From Archaeoglobaceae archaeon (GTDB lineage Archaea > Halobacteriota > Archaeoglobi > Archaeoglobales > Archaeoglobaceae): a stretch of 64,000 nucleotides of DNA. Below are positions 44,132-52,968 of this stretch, in pieces. Each line of letters starts with the position of its first letter. Position 1 is the first letter of the stretch. Location: assembly GCA_027064525.1 (NCBI GenBank), contig JAMOPJ010000018.1:1-64000 (forward strand), in the 5' to 3' direction. The position numbers and the translations under genes were made by a program. A model generated the notes under the pieces. The model was not told the DNA's origin, did not search any database, and saw only the letters and a list, made by a program, of their open reading frames with translations.

Positions 44132-45172
44132 ATGCATGTAAAGATCAAGAACTGGCGATGTATCAAAGAGATTGAATTCGATTTGAGCAAGATAAATCTT
44201 TTCTTAGGACAAAATGCCACCGGAAAGTCGAGCTTAGCTTATGCGTTGTATTTCTTCTCCAAAGCATCTAAAATAGGTGTTGACAAAACAATAGAATTAC
44301 TTTATAATAATATAACAAGAATAATTAGAATTGAAAATGATGCTCCATGCTATCCTGCGTCGGTGTGTATCGATGATCATTGCATTGAGTTAAAGTCCAA
44401 GCATAGATATTCAGATTTAGGAGAAGATAGATTGGAAGCATTATTACGTGAATTAGAAAGAGAAGAAATAGAAAAAATGAAAAAAAGTCCAAAATGGACT
44501 GAGGAGTATCTCCTACCATCGATAAGACTTGCATGTTTGCAAATTCTTAGAATTATACAAAAGGAAGTTATAGGATCGGGACATAAATTAGCTATAGAAA
44601 TCAATGAAAAGATTAAGGAACTACCGTTGCCCAATCAAGGTCTGGTTTTCCTATTCGATTTGGATAGAGCCATAAGCAAGGGTAAGTTATCTATTTCAAG
44701 TAAAATGGGATATATTATGAAGGTAGAGCTTTTACTACCTTATTTAACACTCGAAATCATAGATCCATACACGGATTTAAAGCTCTCACTTGAAGATGCT
44801 CCAGACGGGCAAGCAGATCAAGCTTTGATAGATCTAATTTTAGATAGAACTTCCAAAAACAGTTTAATCGTAATTGAGGAGCCTGAGATCTACAAAAATC
44901 CAGTTCTTCAATTTGAATTGATGAAGGAAATATCGGAGATTGCAATCAACAAAAATCTTACGGTAGTTATGACCACACATTCGGAAATCATACCTCTTTC
45001 AATCGCAAAGCTCGTTGAAGTTGGCAAGATTAAGCCGGAAGACGTCAAGATATACTATTTAACGAGATCGAAGGAAGATCCTTGGACTAAGATTAAGAAT
45101 ATCAAAGTCTATGAAGATGGAACTTTAGAAGAATTACCAGATTCCGAAAAGATCACCACTCATTTATTCTGA
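44132..45172 (+). CDS. AAA ATPase of the OLD/RecF-SMC-like group
   Basis: The 346-residue ABC-type ATPase has an N-terminal strand IKNWRCIKEIEFDLSKINLFLGQNATGKSSLAYALYFF (Walker A GQNATGKSS). Near residue 248 is the Walker B IVIEEPEIYKNP, followed by TVVMTTHSEIIPLSI. There is no TOPRIM domain. The layout is that of AAA_15/21 proteins found in defence modules. The PIN gene follows 12 bases downstream. Codons are AT-rich (ATA, TTA, AAT), unlike the surrounding genes, suggesting acquisition. GTTTAAGTATT lies ~27 bases before ATG 44132. Confidence 0.82.
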   Translation: MHVKIKNWRCIKEIEFDLSKINLFLGQNATGKSSLAYALYFFSKASKIGVDKTIELLYNNITRIIRIENDAPCYPASVCIDDHCIELKSKHRYSDLGEDRLEALLRELEREEIEKMKKSPKWTEEYLLPSIRLACLQILRIIQKEVIGSGHKLAIEINEKIKELPLPNQGLVFLFDLDRAISKGKLSISSKMGYIMKVELLLPYLTLEIIDPYTDLKLSLEDAPDGQADQALIDLILDRTSKNSLIVIEEPEIYKNPVLQFELMKEISEIAINKNLTVVMTTHSEIIPLSIAKLVEVGKIKPEDVKIYYLTRSKEDPWTKIKNIKVYEDGTLEELPDSEKITTHLF

Positions 45173-45184
45173 GGAGGTAAGTTT

Positions 45185-45757
45185 ATGGGCAAACCAAAGA
45201 TCAGAGTAGTCATAGATACCAACGTTTTCATACCGTGCGGAGATAAAAGCGAAGATAAGATAAAATCGATCAAGCTTTTCGGAGAAATTTTTCCGAAAGT
45301 GGCTGAAACATACGACATCACGATTCTTCTATCAACGGAGATTTTGGACGAATACAAGATGATACGGGCTAAGGTTAAGGATTGCCATCCGTTGCCCAAA
45401 TTTCATGCGAATTTTATCAGAAATTTGGAAAGAATCCGTAGACTTCACAGACTAAAGAAATGCCGTGAGATAACTGTAGACCCCTTCAATTTTCACGTAA
45501 TCGAATCGAGCAAAATCGATCGATATGATGTCAGAGATTTCGTTGAAAATGATCCAGATGACGAGAAGTTTCTTAGGGTTGCGTTAGCTGAAGCAAGTAA
45601 AGGAGTAGTGCTCATACTGTCCGTCGATGACGAAAGCTTGCTAAAGTTGAGAGATACTGAGTTATACGAACGATTGTGCAGAAAGTTCGATGAAGCAAAA
45701 AATGTGAAGGTTTTACTCCCCCACGAGCTAATAGAAATTCTGGAGAATCAGCCATGA
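45185..45757 (+). CDS. PIN-like nuclease paired with AAA ATPase
   Basis: The 190-residue protein starts RVVIDTNVFI, the first PIN acidic residue, with a Glu in STEILDEYKMI. The late cluster DPDDEKFLRVALAEASKGVVLILSVDDESLL supplies further Asp residues. That is the PIN metal-site order, so it should cleave RNA. The ATG at 45185 follows GAGGAGGT. Its last four bases overlap the methylase start. It is not a small VapC (about 130 residues), and no AbrB-type antitoxin is adjacent. Its partner appears to be the upstream ATPase. Confidence 0.75.
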   Translation: MGKPKIRVVIDTNVFIPCGDKSEDKIKSIKLFGEIFPKVAETYDITILLSTEILDEYKMIRAKVKDCHPLPKFHANFIRNLERIRRLHRLKKCREITVDPFNFHVIESSKIDRYDVRDFVENDPDDEKFLRVALAEASKGVVLILSVDDESLLKLRDTELYERLCRKFDEAKNVKVLLPHELIEILENQP

Positions 45758-46482
45758 GAATCGGAGTCCTTCTGGCCGAACTTAAGATCCCCGAAAACAT
45801 AGGATTCGTAGCTAGAGCAATGAAGAACTTCGGATTTAGCGAACTCTATCTGTTCAACTGCAACGTTACGGAACAGTCATACATAACCTCTTCGCATGCC
45901 AAGGATATTCTTGAGAACGCAGTTCAATTGGAAAGATTCGAGGATATACTGAAGCATGCGAACATCCTGATCGGAACTACTGGCGTTACGGCTAAGGCTC
46001 AGGAAAGATACATAAGGAAACCGATTTTCAGCCCTGAAGAACTCAGAGAATTTTTGGAGAGAAAGGAAGGTGGAAGAGCAGTCATCGCATTTGGAAGAGA
46101 AGACTACGGACTTTTTGATGAGGAGCTGGAACTCTGCCACATGCTCGTAACCATTCCCACGAATCCAGAGTATCCGGTGATGAATGTCAGCCATGCGGTT
46201 GCTGTAATCTTATATGAGCTGAGCAAAGGCAAGTTTAAAACAGAAGAGAAGGTATTTGCCACAGCTGAGGATGTGGAGAACTTGGTAAAGAGTTTCGAAA
46301 GGCTCATGCGGACAGTTTGGTATCCAAATCATAGAATAGATAGGACTAAAATCGCTCTCAGAAGAATCTTAGGAAGATCACTAATCACGAGGAGAGAGTT
46401 AACAGTATTGCACGGAATCGTTACTAAGACGATAACCTACGTGGAGAAGCTCAAGAAGGAGCTTGAGAACTGCAAACGATGA
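45754..46482 (+). CDS. TrmJ-like SPOUT RNA methyltransferase
   Basis: The 242-residue protein has the SPOUT motifs: ELKIPENIGFVARAMKNFGFSELYLFN (motif 1), VIAFGREDYGL (motif 2) and IPTNPEYPVMNVSHAVAVILYE (motif 3, knot). The C-terminal helical extension is typical of TrmJ, which 2'-O-methylates position 32 of tRNAs. The ATG overlaps the PIN gene stop (ATGA). It ends by overlapping the convergent helicase gene by 32 bases. Confidence 0.9.
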   Translation: MRIGVLLAELKIPENIGFVARAMKNFGFSELYLFNCNVTEQSYITSSHAKDILENAVQLERFEDILKHANILIGTTGVTAKAQERYIRKPIFSPEELREFLERKEGGRAVIAFGREDYGLFDEELELCHMLVTIPTNPEYPVMNVSHAVAVILYELSKGKFKTEEKVFATAEDVENLVKSFERLMRTVWYPNHRIDRTKIALRRILGRSLITRRELTVLHGIVTKTITYVEKLKKELENCKR

Positions 46483-48430
46483 CGAACTGTCCCTCAGCCT
46501 TAATGAACTCTAGGAATCTCCTATATGACTCATGCGAGTTCAGAGTTTCCGCATCTCCGACGCATATTAGCTTTCTCTTAGCCCTCGTCAAAGCTGTATT
46601 TAGCCTTCTCAGATCGGTTAGAAATCCCAAATCTCCCGATCTATTGCTCCTGACGAACGAAATCACTATTACCTCTTTTTCTCTTCCTTGATAACCGTCC
46701 ACCGTGTTCACCTCTACGACATCGCCAAGCAAAGAACGAAGTAGATCGACCTGATCGTCGTATGGAGTAATCACTCCAATCCACTCGGCTTTTACACCCA
46801 TCTTAAGCATTTTCTCGACCATCTCCTTTACTATCTTAGCCTCAAGCGGATTCTCTCTTGAAAAGGATCCTTTTCTCTGTCTCTCCCACTTGTTTGAGCA
46901 TTTGGATGTATCAACGAATACCAGCGGCTCCCTCGGATCGAGTATCTTGTCCCAGGGATCTCCAAAGCTGGGCTCTGCAATCCCCAAATCTGCGAGAGTG
47001 ATCTCCCTAACGCTCTCGTCAGCCTTGAGTCTTCCTCCATAAAACTCCCTGTTTGGAAACTCCATCAGCTTCTCGTTCATCCTATACTGAATTTCGAGCA
47101 TCTTCGAATTCTGTGGAAATTTTACTATAAGCTTTTCAAATAGCGTCTCACTAAGCTCCTTCGCCTTTTCACTCAAAACCGTTGGCGGGAGTTGTTTGTG
47201 ATCTCCCGCAAGCACGAACCGCTTAGCTTTAGCGATTGGAATCAGAATGCTTGGAATCGTCGCTTGAGTGGCTTCATCTATCACAGCTACGTCGAACTCG
47301 ACATCTCTAATAAAATCCAAAGCTGCTGAGGAATTCGTGCTGAGTATTACATCGGCCTTTTCGATTATATCCTTTGCTATCTCCTCCTCAATCGTCTTTG
47401 CATCGTCTATGAGTTCCTGAATTCTCCTGTTTAATTCGATCCACTTTGCCATGGATCTTATCTTTTCAACGCTCAGACCTCTGGCAGATTTTCCATTTTT
47501 CGCAAGTCTTAAGATTTCTTCATCGCTCAATCCTCTTCTAAGCTGTGGAATGGGCTTGGTATGTTTGTCTCTTTGCTCGATCAACGTTTCGGCATCTTCT
47601 CTGAGTTTCTTCACTTCTGCAAATTTTGGGTGATTCTCCACCTGAAATGCAAGTGTAGATCGCTTGAGATGTTTCGAAACCCTCGAAGGATGTCCCAATC
47701 GGACAATCCTCGCTTTACCAAATAGCCTTTCCACGAGATTATCAACTGCAACGTTGCTCTCAGCCGTAGCTAAAACCTTGCTACCCCTCTTGGCTTCCTG
47801 AAGAATGAGCTCCACCAGAGTTCTCGTTTTTCCGGTTCCGAATGGCCCATGGATTAGAAAGAGGTCTTCGCTCCCCAAAGCTAAGCTCACAGCTTTTCTC
47901 TGGCTATCGTTTAGCCTTTCGTCGAATGGTTCAAATTCAACCGGTTTCGGCTCTTTTGGTCTTCTCAAGCCCAATGCGAACTCCAAAGCCCTAATTCCAC
48001 TTTCACTGAGATTTTCGAGGTTCTCAAGCATTCTTCGAAAGGTTATGTCGTTCGCGTAGAGGTCTATTCTGACATTCTTCAACGCCCATCTGGGAACCGA
48101 TTCCAGAGCAACAACCAAGAACCTCGATCCCTTCTCGGTTACGACTCCTACAAGATCGCTCTTCAGCGGATTCTCTTTGCTAATCAAAATAAGGTCTCCA
48201 ACGCTTATTTCTGTTTTGAATGGCTTAGCTCTTCCATATTTGACGAGCTTGTAGCCAAACTCCTGCCCGATTACCTTACCGTTCAGGTTTAGAATTGCTC
48301 TGCCCAGCCTTTCCCTCTCCAACCCGCTGAGCCTTTGCATCTCCTCTCGCATAGCGTTTATTTCAGCTTGCCGTTCAATTTCCACAAGTCTCCTGAGCTT
48401 TTGGATGTATCTGTGCAATTTGTCCATCAT
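46451..48430 (-). CDS. SF1 helicase, UPF1/IGHMBP2/Dna2-like
   Basis: The 659-residue helicase has an N-terminal beta-barrel region and SF1B motifs: Walker A HGPFGTGKTRTLVE near residue 190, ATAESNVAVDNL (Ia), VAVIDEATQA (II, Walker B), LAGDHKQLPPTV (III), IQYRMNEKLMEFPN (IV), VNTVDGYQGREKEVIVISFVRSN (V) and RLNTALTRAKRKL (VI). Relatives unwind DNA or RNA 5'-3'. M. jannaschii has a similar protein. The 5' end lies next to a C/D RNA on the same strand. Confidence 0.92.
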   Translation of the reverse strand: MMDKLHRYIQKLRRLVEIERQAEINAMREEMQRLSGLERERLGRAILNLNGKVIGQEFGYKLVKYGRAKPFKTEISVGDLILISKENPLKSDLVGVVTEKGSRFLVVALESVPRWALKNVRIDLYANDITFRRMLENLENLSESGIRALEFALGLRRPKEPKPVEFEPFDERLNDSQRKAVSLALGSEDLFLIHGPFGTGKTRTLVELILQEAKRGSKVLATAESNVAVDNLVERLFGKARIVRLGHPSRVSKHLKRSTLAFQVENHPKFAEVKKLREDAETLIEQRDKHTKPIPQLRRGLSDEEILRLAKNGKSARGLSVEKIRSMAKWIELNRRIQELIDDAKTIEEEIAKDIIEKADVILSTNSSAALDFIRDVEFDVAVIDEATQATIPSILIPIAKAKRFVLAGDHKQLPPTVLSEKAKELSETLFEKLIVKFPQNSKMLEIQYRMNEKLMEFPNREFYGGRLKADESVREITLADLGIAEPSFGDPWDKILDPREPLVFVDTSKCSNKWERQRKGSFSRENPLEAKIVKEMVEKMLKMGVKAEWIGVITPYDDQVDLLRSLLGDVVEVNTVDGYQGREKEVIVISFVRSNRSGDLGFLTDLRRLNTALTRAKRKLICVGDAETLNSHESYRRFLEFIKAEGQFVIVCSSQAPS

Positions 48431-48454
48431 GATCGGGCGGGGTAATAAAGTGAT

Positions 48455-48508
48455 CCTCAGCCGCAGGAAATTTCATCACAGATCAGAGCGACCGAAACTC
48501 ATCATCGG
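48455..48508 (-). ncRNA. C/D box guide RNA (2'-O-methylation)
   Basis: All four boxes are present on the minus strand at canonical spacing: C ATGATGA (48505-48499), D' CTGA (48486-48483), C' GTGATGA (48479-48473) and D CTGA (48460-48457). The two guides are 12 bases each, GTTTCGGTCGCT and AATTTCCTGCGG. The D'-C' gap is three bases. By the N+5 rule the methylated target bases would be A in AGCGA and A in CCGCA. A CTTTTTTAAG box around 48532-48541 predicts a start ~26 bases downstream, at CCGATGATGA. Target RNA was not identified. Confidence 0.88.
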
Positions 48509-48542
48509 TATAGAAAAATTGGCAAGTAAATCTTAAAAAAGA

Positions 48543-48809
48543 TTACACTAACTCCGTTGCAACCACTTCAACGCTCTCAACGCCCTCAATGCTTTGAATT
48601 TTCTCTATTAGCTCGTCTCCAATTCCACCCTCATCAGGCATTACAGCCATTACGAGCAAAGCTTTGAGGCCGAAAGCTATCGGTTCAATTTTGTAATCTT
48701 TTATCTCCACCTTTTCTGGAGCTACCTCTTTTATTTTTTCGTAGATCTTCTCAAGATCGACATCGACATCTTCGGGCATTACCTTAAGCTTCATATACAC
48801 ATTTCCCAT
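48543..48809 (-). CDS. Translation elongation factor aEF1B (EF-1 beta)
   Basis: This 88-residue nucleotide-exchange factor for aEF1A starts MGNVYMKLKVMPED. It ends with the compact alpha-beta fold (VEIKDYKIEPIAFGLKALLVMAVMPDEGG, GVESVEVVATELV). ATG 48809 follows GAGGTGAT; the frame's GTG 48818 lies within that element. Ten bases separate it from the upstream zinc-finger gene, so the three genes mfnE-like, zinc finger and aEF1B form an operon. Confidence 0.93.
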   Translation of the reverse strand: MGNVYMKLKVMPEDVDVDLEKIYEKIKEVAPEKVEIKDYKIEPIAFGLKALLVMAVMPDEGGIGDELIEKIQSIEGVESVEVVATELV

Positions 48810-48819
48810 TTCAATCACC

Positions 48820-48978
48820 TCATGGGCCTACAAAACCGCAATTTGGACATTTATACGGATTTGCGAGCTTCCTACATTTCTTGCATCTGTAAATCGTCTG
48901 ACCGCATTCCGGACAGGGAAAAGCAACGTAATTCGTTCCGATCAAATTAGCGCCGCACGTTATGCACCTTGCCTCCAT
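48820..48978 (-). CDS. 52-residue zinc-finger protein (HVO_2753-like)
   Basis: A short gene encoding four CxxC pairs: MEARCITCGANL, FPCPECGQTIY, CKKCRKL and YKCPNCGFVGP. This matches the small archaeal double zinc-finger proteins next to aEF1B genes (HVO_2753 family), with a possible RNA- or ribosome-related role. ATG 48978 is placed six bases after GGGGAGGTG. ATG 48984 overlaps the upstream stop. The coupling with aEF1B on the 3' side supports a translation-linked role. Confidence 0.85.
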   Translation of the reverse strand: MEARCITCGANLIGTNYVAFPCPECGQTIYRCKKCRKLANPYKCPNCGFVGP

Positions 48979-48983
48979 CAACA

Positions 48984-49583
48984 TCACCTCCCCTTAACCA
49001 ACGTGCCTTTCGCTCTTCCTTTAGCTATATAATCTTTTACCCTATTCGCAAACAACCCGTTGCAGATAAATGTATCTATGCTTAGCTCCACCATCAGCTT
49101 CGGAGCGTAGGAATCTAAGCATGTTTTAATTCCGATCAACCTCTCAGCTTCTATCATCTCAACGAGCTTACCGTTCAGAATTATGCCATCCACATCCGTT
49201 AGCTTGATGACCTCTTTAACACCAAGTTTAGATGCTATCCAGATCGCTATGCTGTCCGAGGTGACATCCCAAGAGTGGGGGAGTTCATCGTTGTTGATCA
49301 GAAGTTCGTAGGGGAGCAAAACCCTGATTCCGGCGAATTCGATATCGAAATTCTTTGGTCTTATCGTTTCTACGCCGAAGTTTGAGATGTAGTATCCGAA
49401 CTGTTCCATCGCAAGGATGGCCATCCAATGAGCTTTCTCGTCTTCAACGTCGAGCTTTCTAATTAGGTCTGCGAACATCCAGCCTCCGGGAACGATGAGA
49501 ATTTCCTTGCGAGTGGATTCGAGAGCTCGAACGATATTTGGAATGTTCCCAGCAACGCTCCCTCCTAACTTTACAACGATCAT
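48984..49583 (-). CDS. mfnE: Amino-acid-kinase-fold kinase, MfnE-like (methanofuran pathway)
   Basis: The 199-residue protein starts MIVVKLGGSVAGN. It has IVPGGWMFADLIRKLD, HSWDVTSDSIAIWIASKLG and KLTDVDGIIL, the pattern of archaeal MfnE, which phosphorylates aminomethylfuran-methanol phosphate to the diphosphate in methanofuran synthesis. The start is placed at ATG 49583, because the longer frame runs into the tRNA. Its operon leads into the zinc-finger and aEF1B genes. Formylmethanofuran dehydrogenase genes lie just upstream, fitting this role. Confidence 0.72.
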   Translation of the reverse strand: MIVVKLGGSVAGNIPNIVRALESTRKEILIVPGGWMFADLIRKLDVEDEKAHWMAILAMEQFGYYISNFGVETIRPKNFDIEFAGIRVLLPYELLINNDELPHSWDVTSDSIAIWIASKLGVKEVIKLTDVDGIILNGKLVEMIEAERLIGIKTCLDSYAPKLMVELSIDTFICNGLFANRVKDYIAKGRAKGTLVKGR

Positions 49584-49625
49584 TACCAGTGATATCACAG
49601 AACTGAGATTTAAAAAGGCACTTTG

Positions 49626-49699
<74 letters not shown>

Positions 49700-49742
49700 T
49701 CTCAAATACTTAAACATCCGCTTTTTAAAGATTTTTCTTGCG

Positions 49743-51065
49743 CTATCTCTCTACCATGAGCTCCGCTTTATAGCCGAGTTTACGCTTAACACCTTCGAGT
49801 ATTCTTTCCATTATCTCCAAATCCGAAAGCAAATCTTTAGCTTCTATAACCTTTTTCAATCTGAGCGGAACGGCATCCATCCTGTAGGCCGAACCCTCAG
49901 CCTCTATTCCGACGACCTTTGAGGGTATCACGACATCGGCGAGCTTGGTGGTTAGGCTTTCGAACGGATCTATCACTATAAGCGGGACTTTCGCCAGAAC
50001 CTTCACGGATTCCTTCGGGAAGTGTGCTGCTGGATCCGACGCTATAACGAGAACCGCATCCACATCCCTGTTCTGTAACAATGAGTTCGCATCCGTTTCG
50101 CCGGGATTATACCAAGGATAACCCCTCGTGAAGTCCACAGCGAACGGAAAGCCAGACTCCCAGCTCAGAACCTCATTGAATCCAGTTACGTTATAATGTC
50201 CCCTCATCGCCATTATGCTGAACTTCGTGTAGCGGTTGAGATCCCGAACGAGCTTTATAGCTTCGGCTATGTTTCTGTGCTTCCCTCTGCTCATAGTCAA
50301 GCCTACGCCGAAGAAGAGGATTCCGAACTTGCAGTTTTTCATCCTTTCTGCAAGTTCCTTTAGAGTATCCTTCTTAACGCCTCCAACCTCTTCTTGTGGA
50401 ATATCTCCTTTATTCAGAATCGTCCTGAGAGCGTTCAGGACTTCGAAGTCGTAACCGGGCTTAACCTTCAGGAACAGATCCGCCATCTCAGCAGTTTCTG
50501 TCTTTCTAACGTCCACAACCACTAAGAACCTGTCGAGCTTACCCTTATCTGCAAACATTCCTCTTGGAAATAGGCTGTATCTCGACATGTGCCTCGGATG
50601 TGCATGCATAGGATTGCAAGCCCAGTATATTACAAGATCTGCTCTGTTCTTAACCTCTCCAAGCGTAACTGAAGGATAACCGACCTCTTGAACTGCTAAA
50701 GCACTTGGCCCATGGCAGACTGAAGCCGTGTTGTCTATGACAGCTCCTAAGAGCTCGGCCAATTCTATGGCAACCTCATGAACCTCGCAACTTGTGGACG
50801 AGAAACCATAGAGGAGGGGTTTCTTCGCTTTCGTCAGAATTTCAACGGCTCTGCTTATAGCTTCATCGTAACTGACCTCTCTGAAATCCTGCCCCTCCCT
50901 TATCATCGGCTTCTTTATCCTATGTTGCTTTACGGTCAAAAACCTATGCGCTCCGAACTTGCACGCATTCTCGACTTCCTTGATCTCGTTGTTCTCGACG
51001 TGAACTATTATATCATCGCAGAGACATCCGCAAAACGGACAGACGACATCCTCAATCGTAGGCAT
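49743..51065 (-). CDS. fwdB: Formylmethanofuran dehydrogenase subunit B
   Basis: The 440-residue catalytic subunit holds the W/Mo-bis-pterin centre that reduces CO2 to formate for methanofuran formylation, or runs in reverse in Archaeoglobus-type metabolism. The N-terminal [4Fe-4S] motif is CPFCGCLCDD...C. The metal ligand Cys lies in TASVCHGPS (Cys rather than selenocysteine). The rest follows the formate-dehydrogenase fold (NPMHAHPRHMSRYS, SDPAAHFP, VVIPSKVVGIEAEGSAYRMD). It overlaps fwdD by 14 bases and is second in the fwdDB operon. Other Fwd subunits are not in this window. Confidence 0.95.
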   Translation of the reverse strand: MPTIEDVVCPFCGCLCDDIIVHVENNEIKEVENACKFGAHRFLTVKQHRIKKPMIREGQDFREVSYDEAISRAVEILTKAKKPLLYGFSSTSCEVHEVAIELAELLGAVIDNTASVCHGPSALAVQEVGYPSVTLGEVKNRADLVIYWACNPMHAHPRHMSRYSLFPRGMFADKGKLDRFLVVVDVRKTETAEMADLFLKVKPGYDFEVLNALRTILNKGDIPQEEVGGVKKDTLKELAERMKNCKFGILFFGVGLTMSRGKHRNIAEAIKLVRDLNRYTKFSIMAMRGHYNVTGFNEVLSWESGFPFAVDFTRGYPWYNPGETDANSLLQNRDVDAVLVIASDPAAHFPKESVKVLAKVPLIVIDPFESLTTKLADVVIPSKVVGIEAEGSAYRMDAVPLRLKKVIEAKDLLSDLEIMERILEGVKRKLGYKAELMVER

Positions 51066-51429
51066 ACCTCATCACCAGTTCATCTCCTCTCAAAACCTTT
51101 CCACCCGACTTCTCAATTCTAACCCTTATCCCCTTAAAGCTCGGCATCCCCGTTGAATCCGTTCCGACCGGAACTACAGCGTTAGCCCAAGGGCCCATCG
51201 GAATGAAAACGATACCTCTATCGAGCCCTTCGCAGGGTTTGACGTAAACCTCCACCTCTCCAGCTTCGGAGATCACCTTAACGATGTCTCCTTCCTTAAC
51301 TCCTAAAGCCCTCATGTCTTCGGGATTCATCTCGCAGATCGCGCAAGCTTTCATATAATCCTCACTACATTTGCTGTGGAGAGTTTCACCCTGATGCATA
51401 GTTCTGCCGGAGATGAGAATGAACTCCAT
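51052..51429 (-). CDS. fwdD: Formylmethanofuran dehydrogenase subunit D
   Basis: This 125-residue molybdopterin-dinucleotide-binding subunit has a beta-barrel of the formate-dehydrogenase C-terminal type: ISGRTMHQGETLHSKCSEDY, MNPEDMRALGVKEGDIVKVIS and FIPMGPWANAVVP. It forms part of the FwdBD cofactor pocket. It is first in the operon, and its end overlaps fwdB. The upstream side has TTTAACG and AT-rich sequence. Confidence 0.94.
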   Translation of the reverse strand: MEFILISGRTMHQGETLHSKCSEDYMKACAICEMNPEDMRALGVKEGDIVKVISEAGEVEVYVKPCEGLDRGIVFIPMGPWANAVVPVGTDSTGMPSFKGIRVRIEKSGGKVLRGDELVMRYAYD

Positions 51430-51670
51430 GTTTGTCAGAATTAATACTGATTATTTAACGTTATTGGCGAAGTCGTCACCACTCAAAAAAAACAAATATC
51501 ACACGGCTGTGAATTCGATTTTTGTCGATTTCCTTTGAATCGATCGATAAATCCTTGTCATTCCTTATCTTAGCAAAATTGTGGCAAGCTTCGCCGCAAA
51601 GGATTTTAGAAAAACTCAACAAAGGACGATCGTCGAAACCGATTTAATTCCAATCGATAACTTTGGAAGG

Positions 51671-52345
51671 ATGAAGATAGTTTTGTCCTTAGGAGGATCG
51701 GTTCTGATGAGCGATTTTAACGCTGACAGGATAAAGGCTTTTGCCGATGCGATTGAGGAGATAGCAGAGAAGAACAAGGTCTTTGTAGTCGTTGGAGGGG
51801 GAAAAATAGCGAGGGAATACATAAGGACTGCAAAAGAGTTGGGAGCCGACAACACGTTCTGCGATTATATTGGTATAGACGTAACGAGGCTGAATGCCAT
51901 GCTCCTGTGTTCGGCACTTAGAAGCTCTCCGAAGGTTATTCCGAAAGATTTCAGAGAAGCTTACGAACTTTCACTGAATCACAACGTTGTGGTGATGGGT
52001 GGAACTTTTCCCGGCCATACCACAGATGCGACCTCCGCATTGCTTGCTGAGTTCGTCAAGGCAGATCTCTTTCTCAACGCGACATCCGTAGATGGAATAT
52101 ATTCGGAAGATCCTAAAAAGAATCCTAACGCCAAGCGCTTCAGCAGGATAAAGGCTGATGAGTTGCTGAAGATAGTTCTAAATCTATCCGCTGAGGCGGG
52201 CGGGAACTTTCCTCTCGACATACTTTCGATAAAGATAATTCAGAGGAGTAAGATAAGGACGATAGTGTTCTTGGGAGAGCCCGAAAACATAAGGAAGGTT
52301 GTCGAAGGTGATTTCGAAAGCATTGGGACTTTGGTTGAGCCTTGA
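51671..52345 (+). CDS. pyrH: UMP kinase, archaeal type
   Basis: The 224-residue amino-acid-kinase-fold enzyme phosphorylates UMP to UDP. The start MKIVLSLGGSVLM is the phosphate loop. VVVGGGKIAREYI, CDYIGIDVTRLNAMLL, MGGTFPGHTTDATSALLAEF and ATSVDGIYSEDPKKNP complete the UMP/ATP sites. ATG 51671 follows GGAAGG. The preceding 30-codon extension to 51581 lacks homology and spans a GATTTAATT promoter box. It may be co-transcribed with the FtsJ gene 38 bases downstream. Confidence 0.95.
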   Translation: MKIVLSLGGSVLMSDFNADRIKAFADAIEEIAEKNKVFVVVGGGKIAREYIRTAKELGADNTFCDYIGIDVTRLNAMLLCSALRSSPKVIPKDFREAYELSLNHNVVVMGGTFPGHTTDATSALLAEFVKADLFLNATSVDGIYSEDPKKNPNAKRFSRIKADELLKIVLNLSAEAGGNFPLDILSIKIIQRSKIRTIVFLGEPENIRKVVEGDFESIGTLVEP

Positions 52346-52383
52346 GGTTAAGCTTATATCCTTCCGAGCAAAATCGTGTGGTT

Positions 52384-52968
52384 ATGAGGCGGAAGAAGGA
52401 TCGTCAGGATTACTATTACTGGCAGGCCAAGAAGTTGGGATATCGAAGCAGAGCGGCTTTCAAGCTCCTTCAGATGAACAAAACTTTCAAGATCATAAAG
52501 GAAGGAGACTGGGTTTTGGATTTGGGAGCTTCGCCGGGAGGATGGAGTCAGGTTGCCGTTGAATTAGGTGCTAAGGTTGTTGCTGTTGACATAAACCCGA
52601 TGAAGCCTATAGAAGGAGTAGCGTTCATAAGGGGAGACATAACGAAACCAGAAACTCTCGAAGAGATTCGCAAGATCAGGGAAGAGTTCGATGTGGTTTT
52701 ATGCGATGCTTCGCCGAAGATAACTGGAAAATGGACTATAGATCATCTCCTTTCGGTAGATTTAGCGAGAGCTGCTTTTAACATAGCTAAGCGTGTTTTA
52801 AGGAATGGAGGCAGCTTCGTCGTTAAGGTATTCCAGGGCGAGGAGATTCAAAACCTGTTCAACGAATTTAAGCCCTTCTTCAGGTTTAAGAAGTTTCACA
52901 GCCCGAAGGCTTCAAGGAAAAGTAGTGCCGAGATTTACTTCGTCGGTAAGGGGTTCAAGAATCCTTAA
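52384..52968 (+). CDS. rlmE: RlmE/FtsJ-type 2'-O-methyltransferase
   Basis: The 194-residue SAM-dependent methylase modifies a uridine in the 23S rRNA A-loop (E. coli Um2552 equivalent) or related RNA. It has the SAM motif VLDLGASPGGWSQVAV. The K-D-K-E tetrad is in YRSRAAFKLLQ, VLCDASPKITG, FVVKVFQGE and SSAEIYFV. ATG 52384 is chosen for the family start RRKKDRQDYYYWQAKKLGYRSR. Its 3' end overlaps the convergent gene by 57 bases. Confidence 0.93.
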   Translation: MRRKKDRQDYYYWQAKKLGYRSRAAFKLLQMNKTFKIIKEGDWVLDLGASPGGWSQVAVELGAKVVAVDINPMKPIEGVAFIRGDITKPETLEEIRKIREEFDVVLCDASPKITGKWTIDHLLSVDLARAAFNIAKRVLRNGGSFVVKVFQGEEIQNLFNEFKPFFRFKKFHSPKASRKSSAEIYFVGKGFKNP

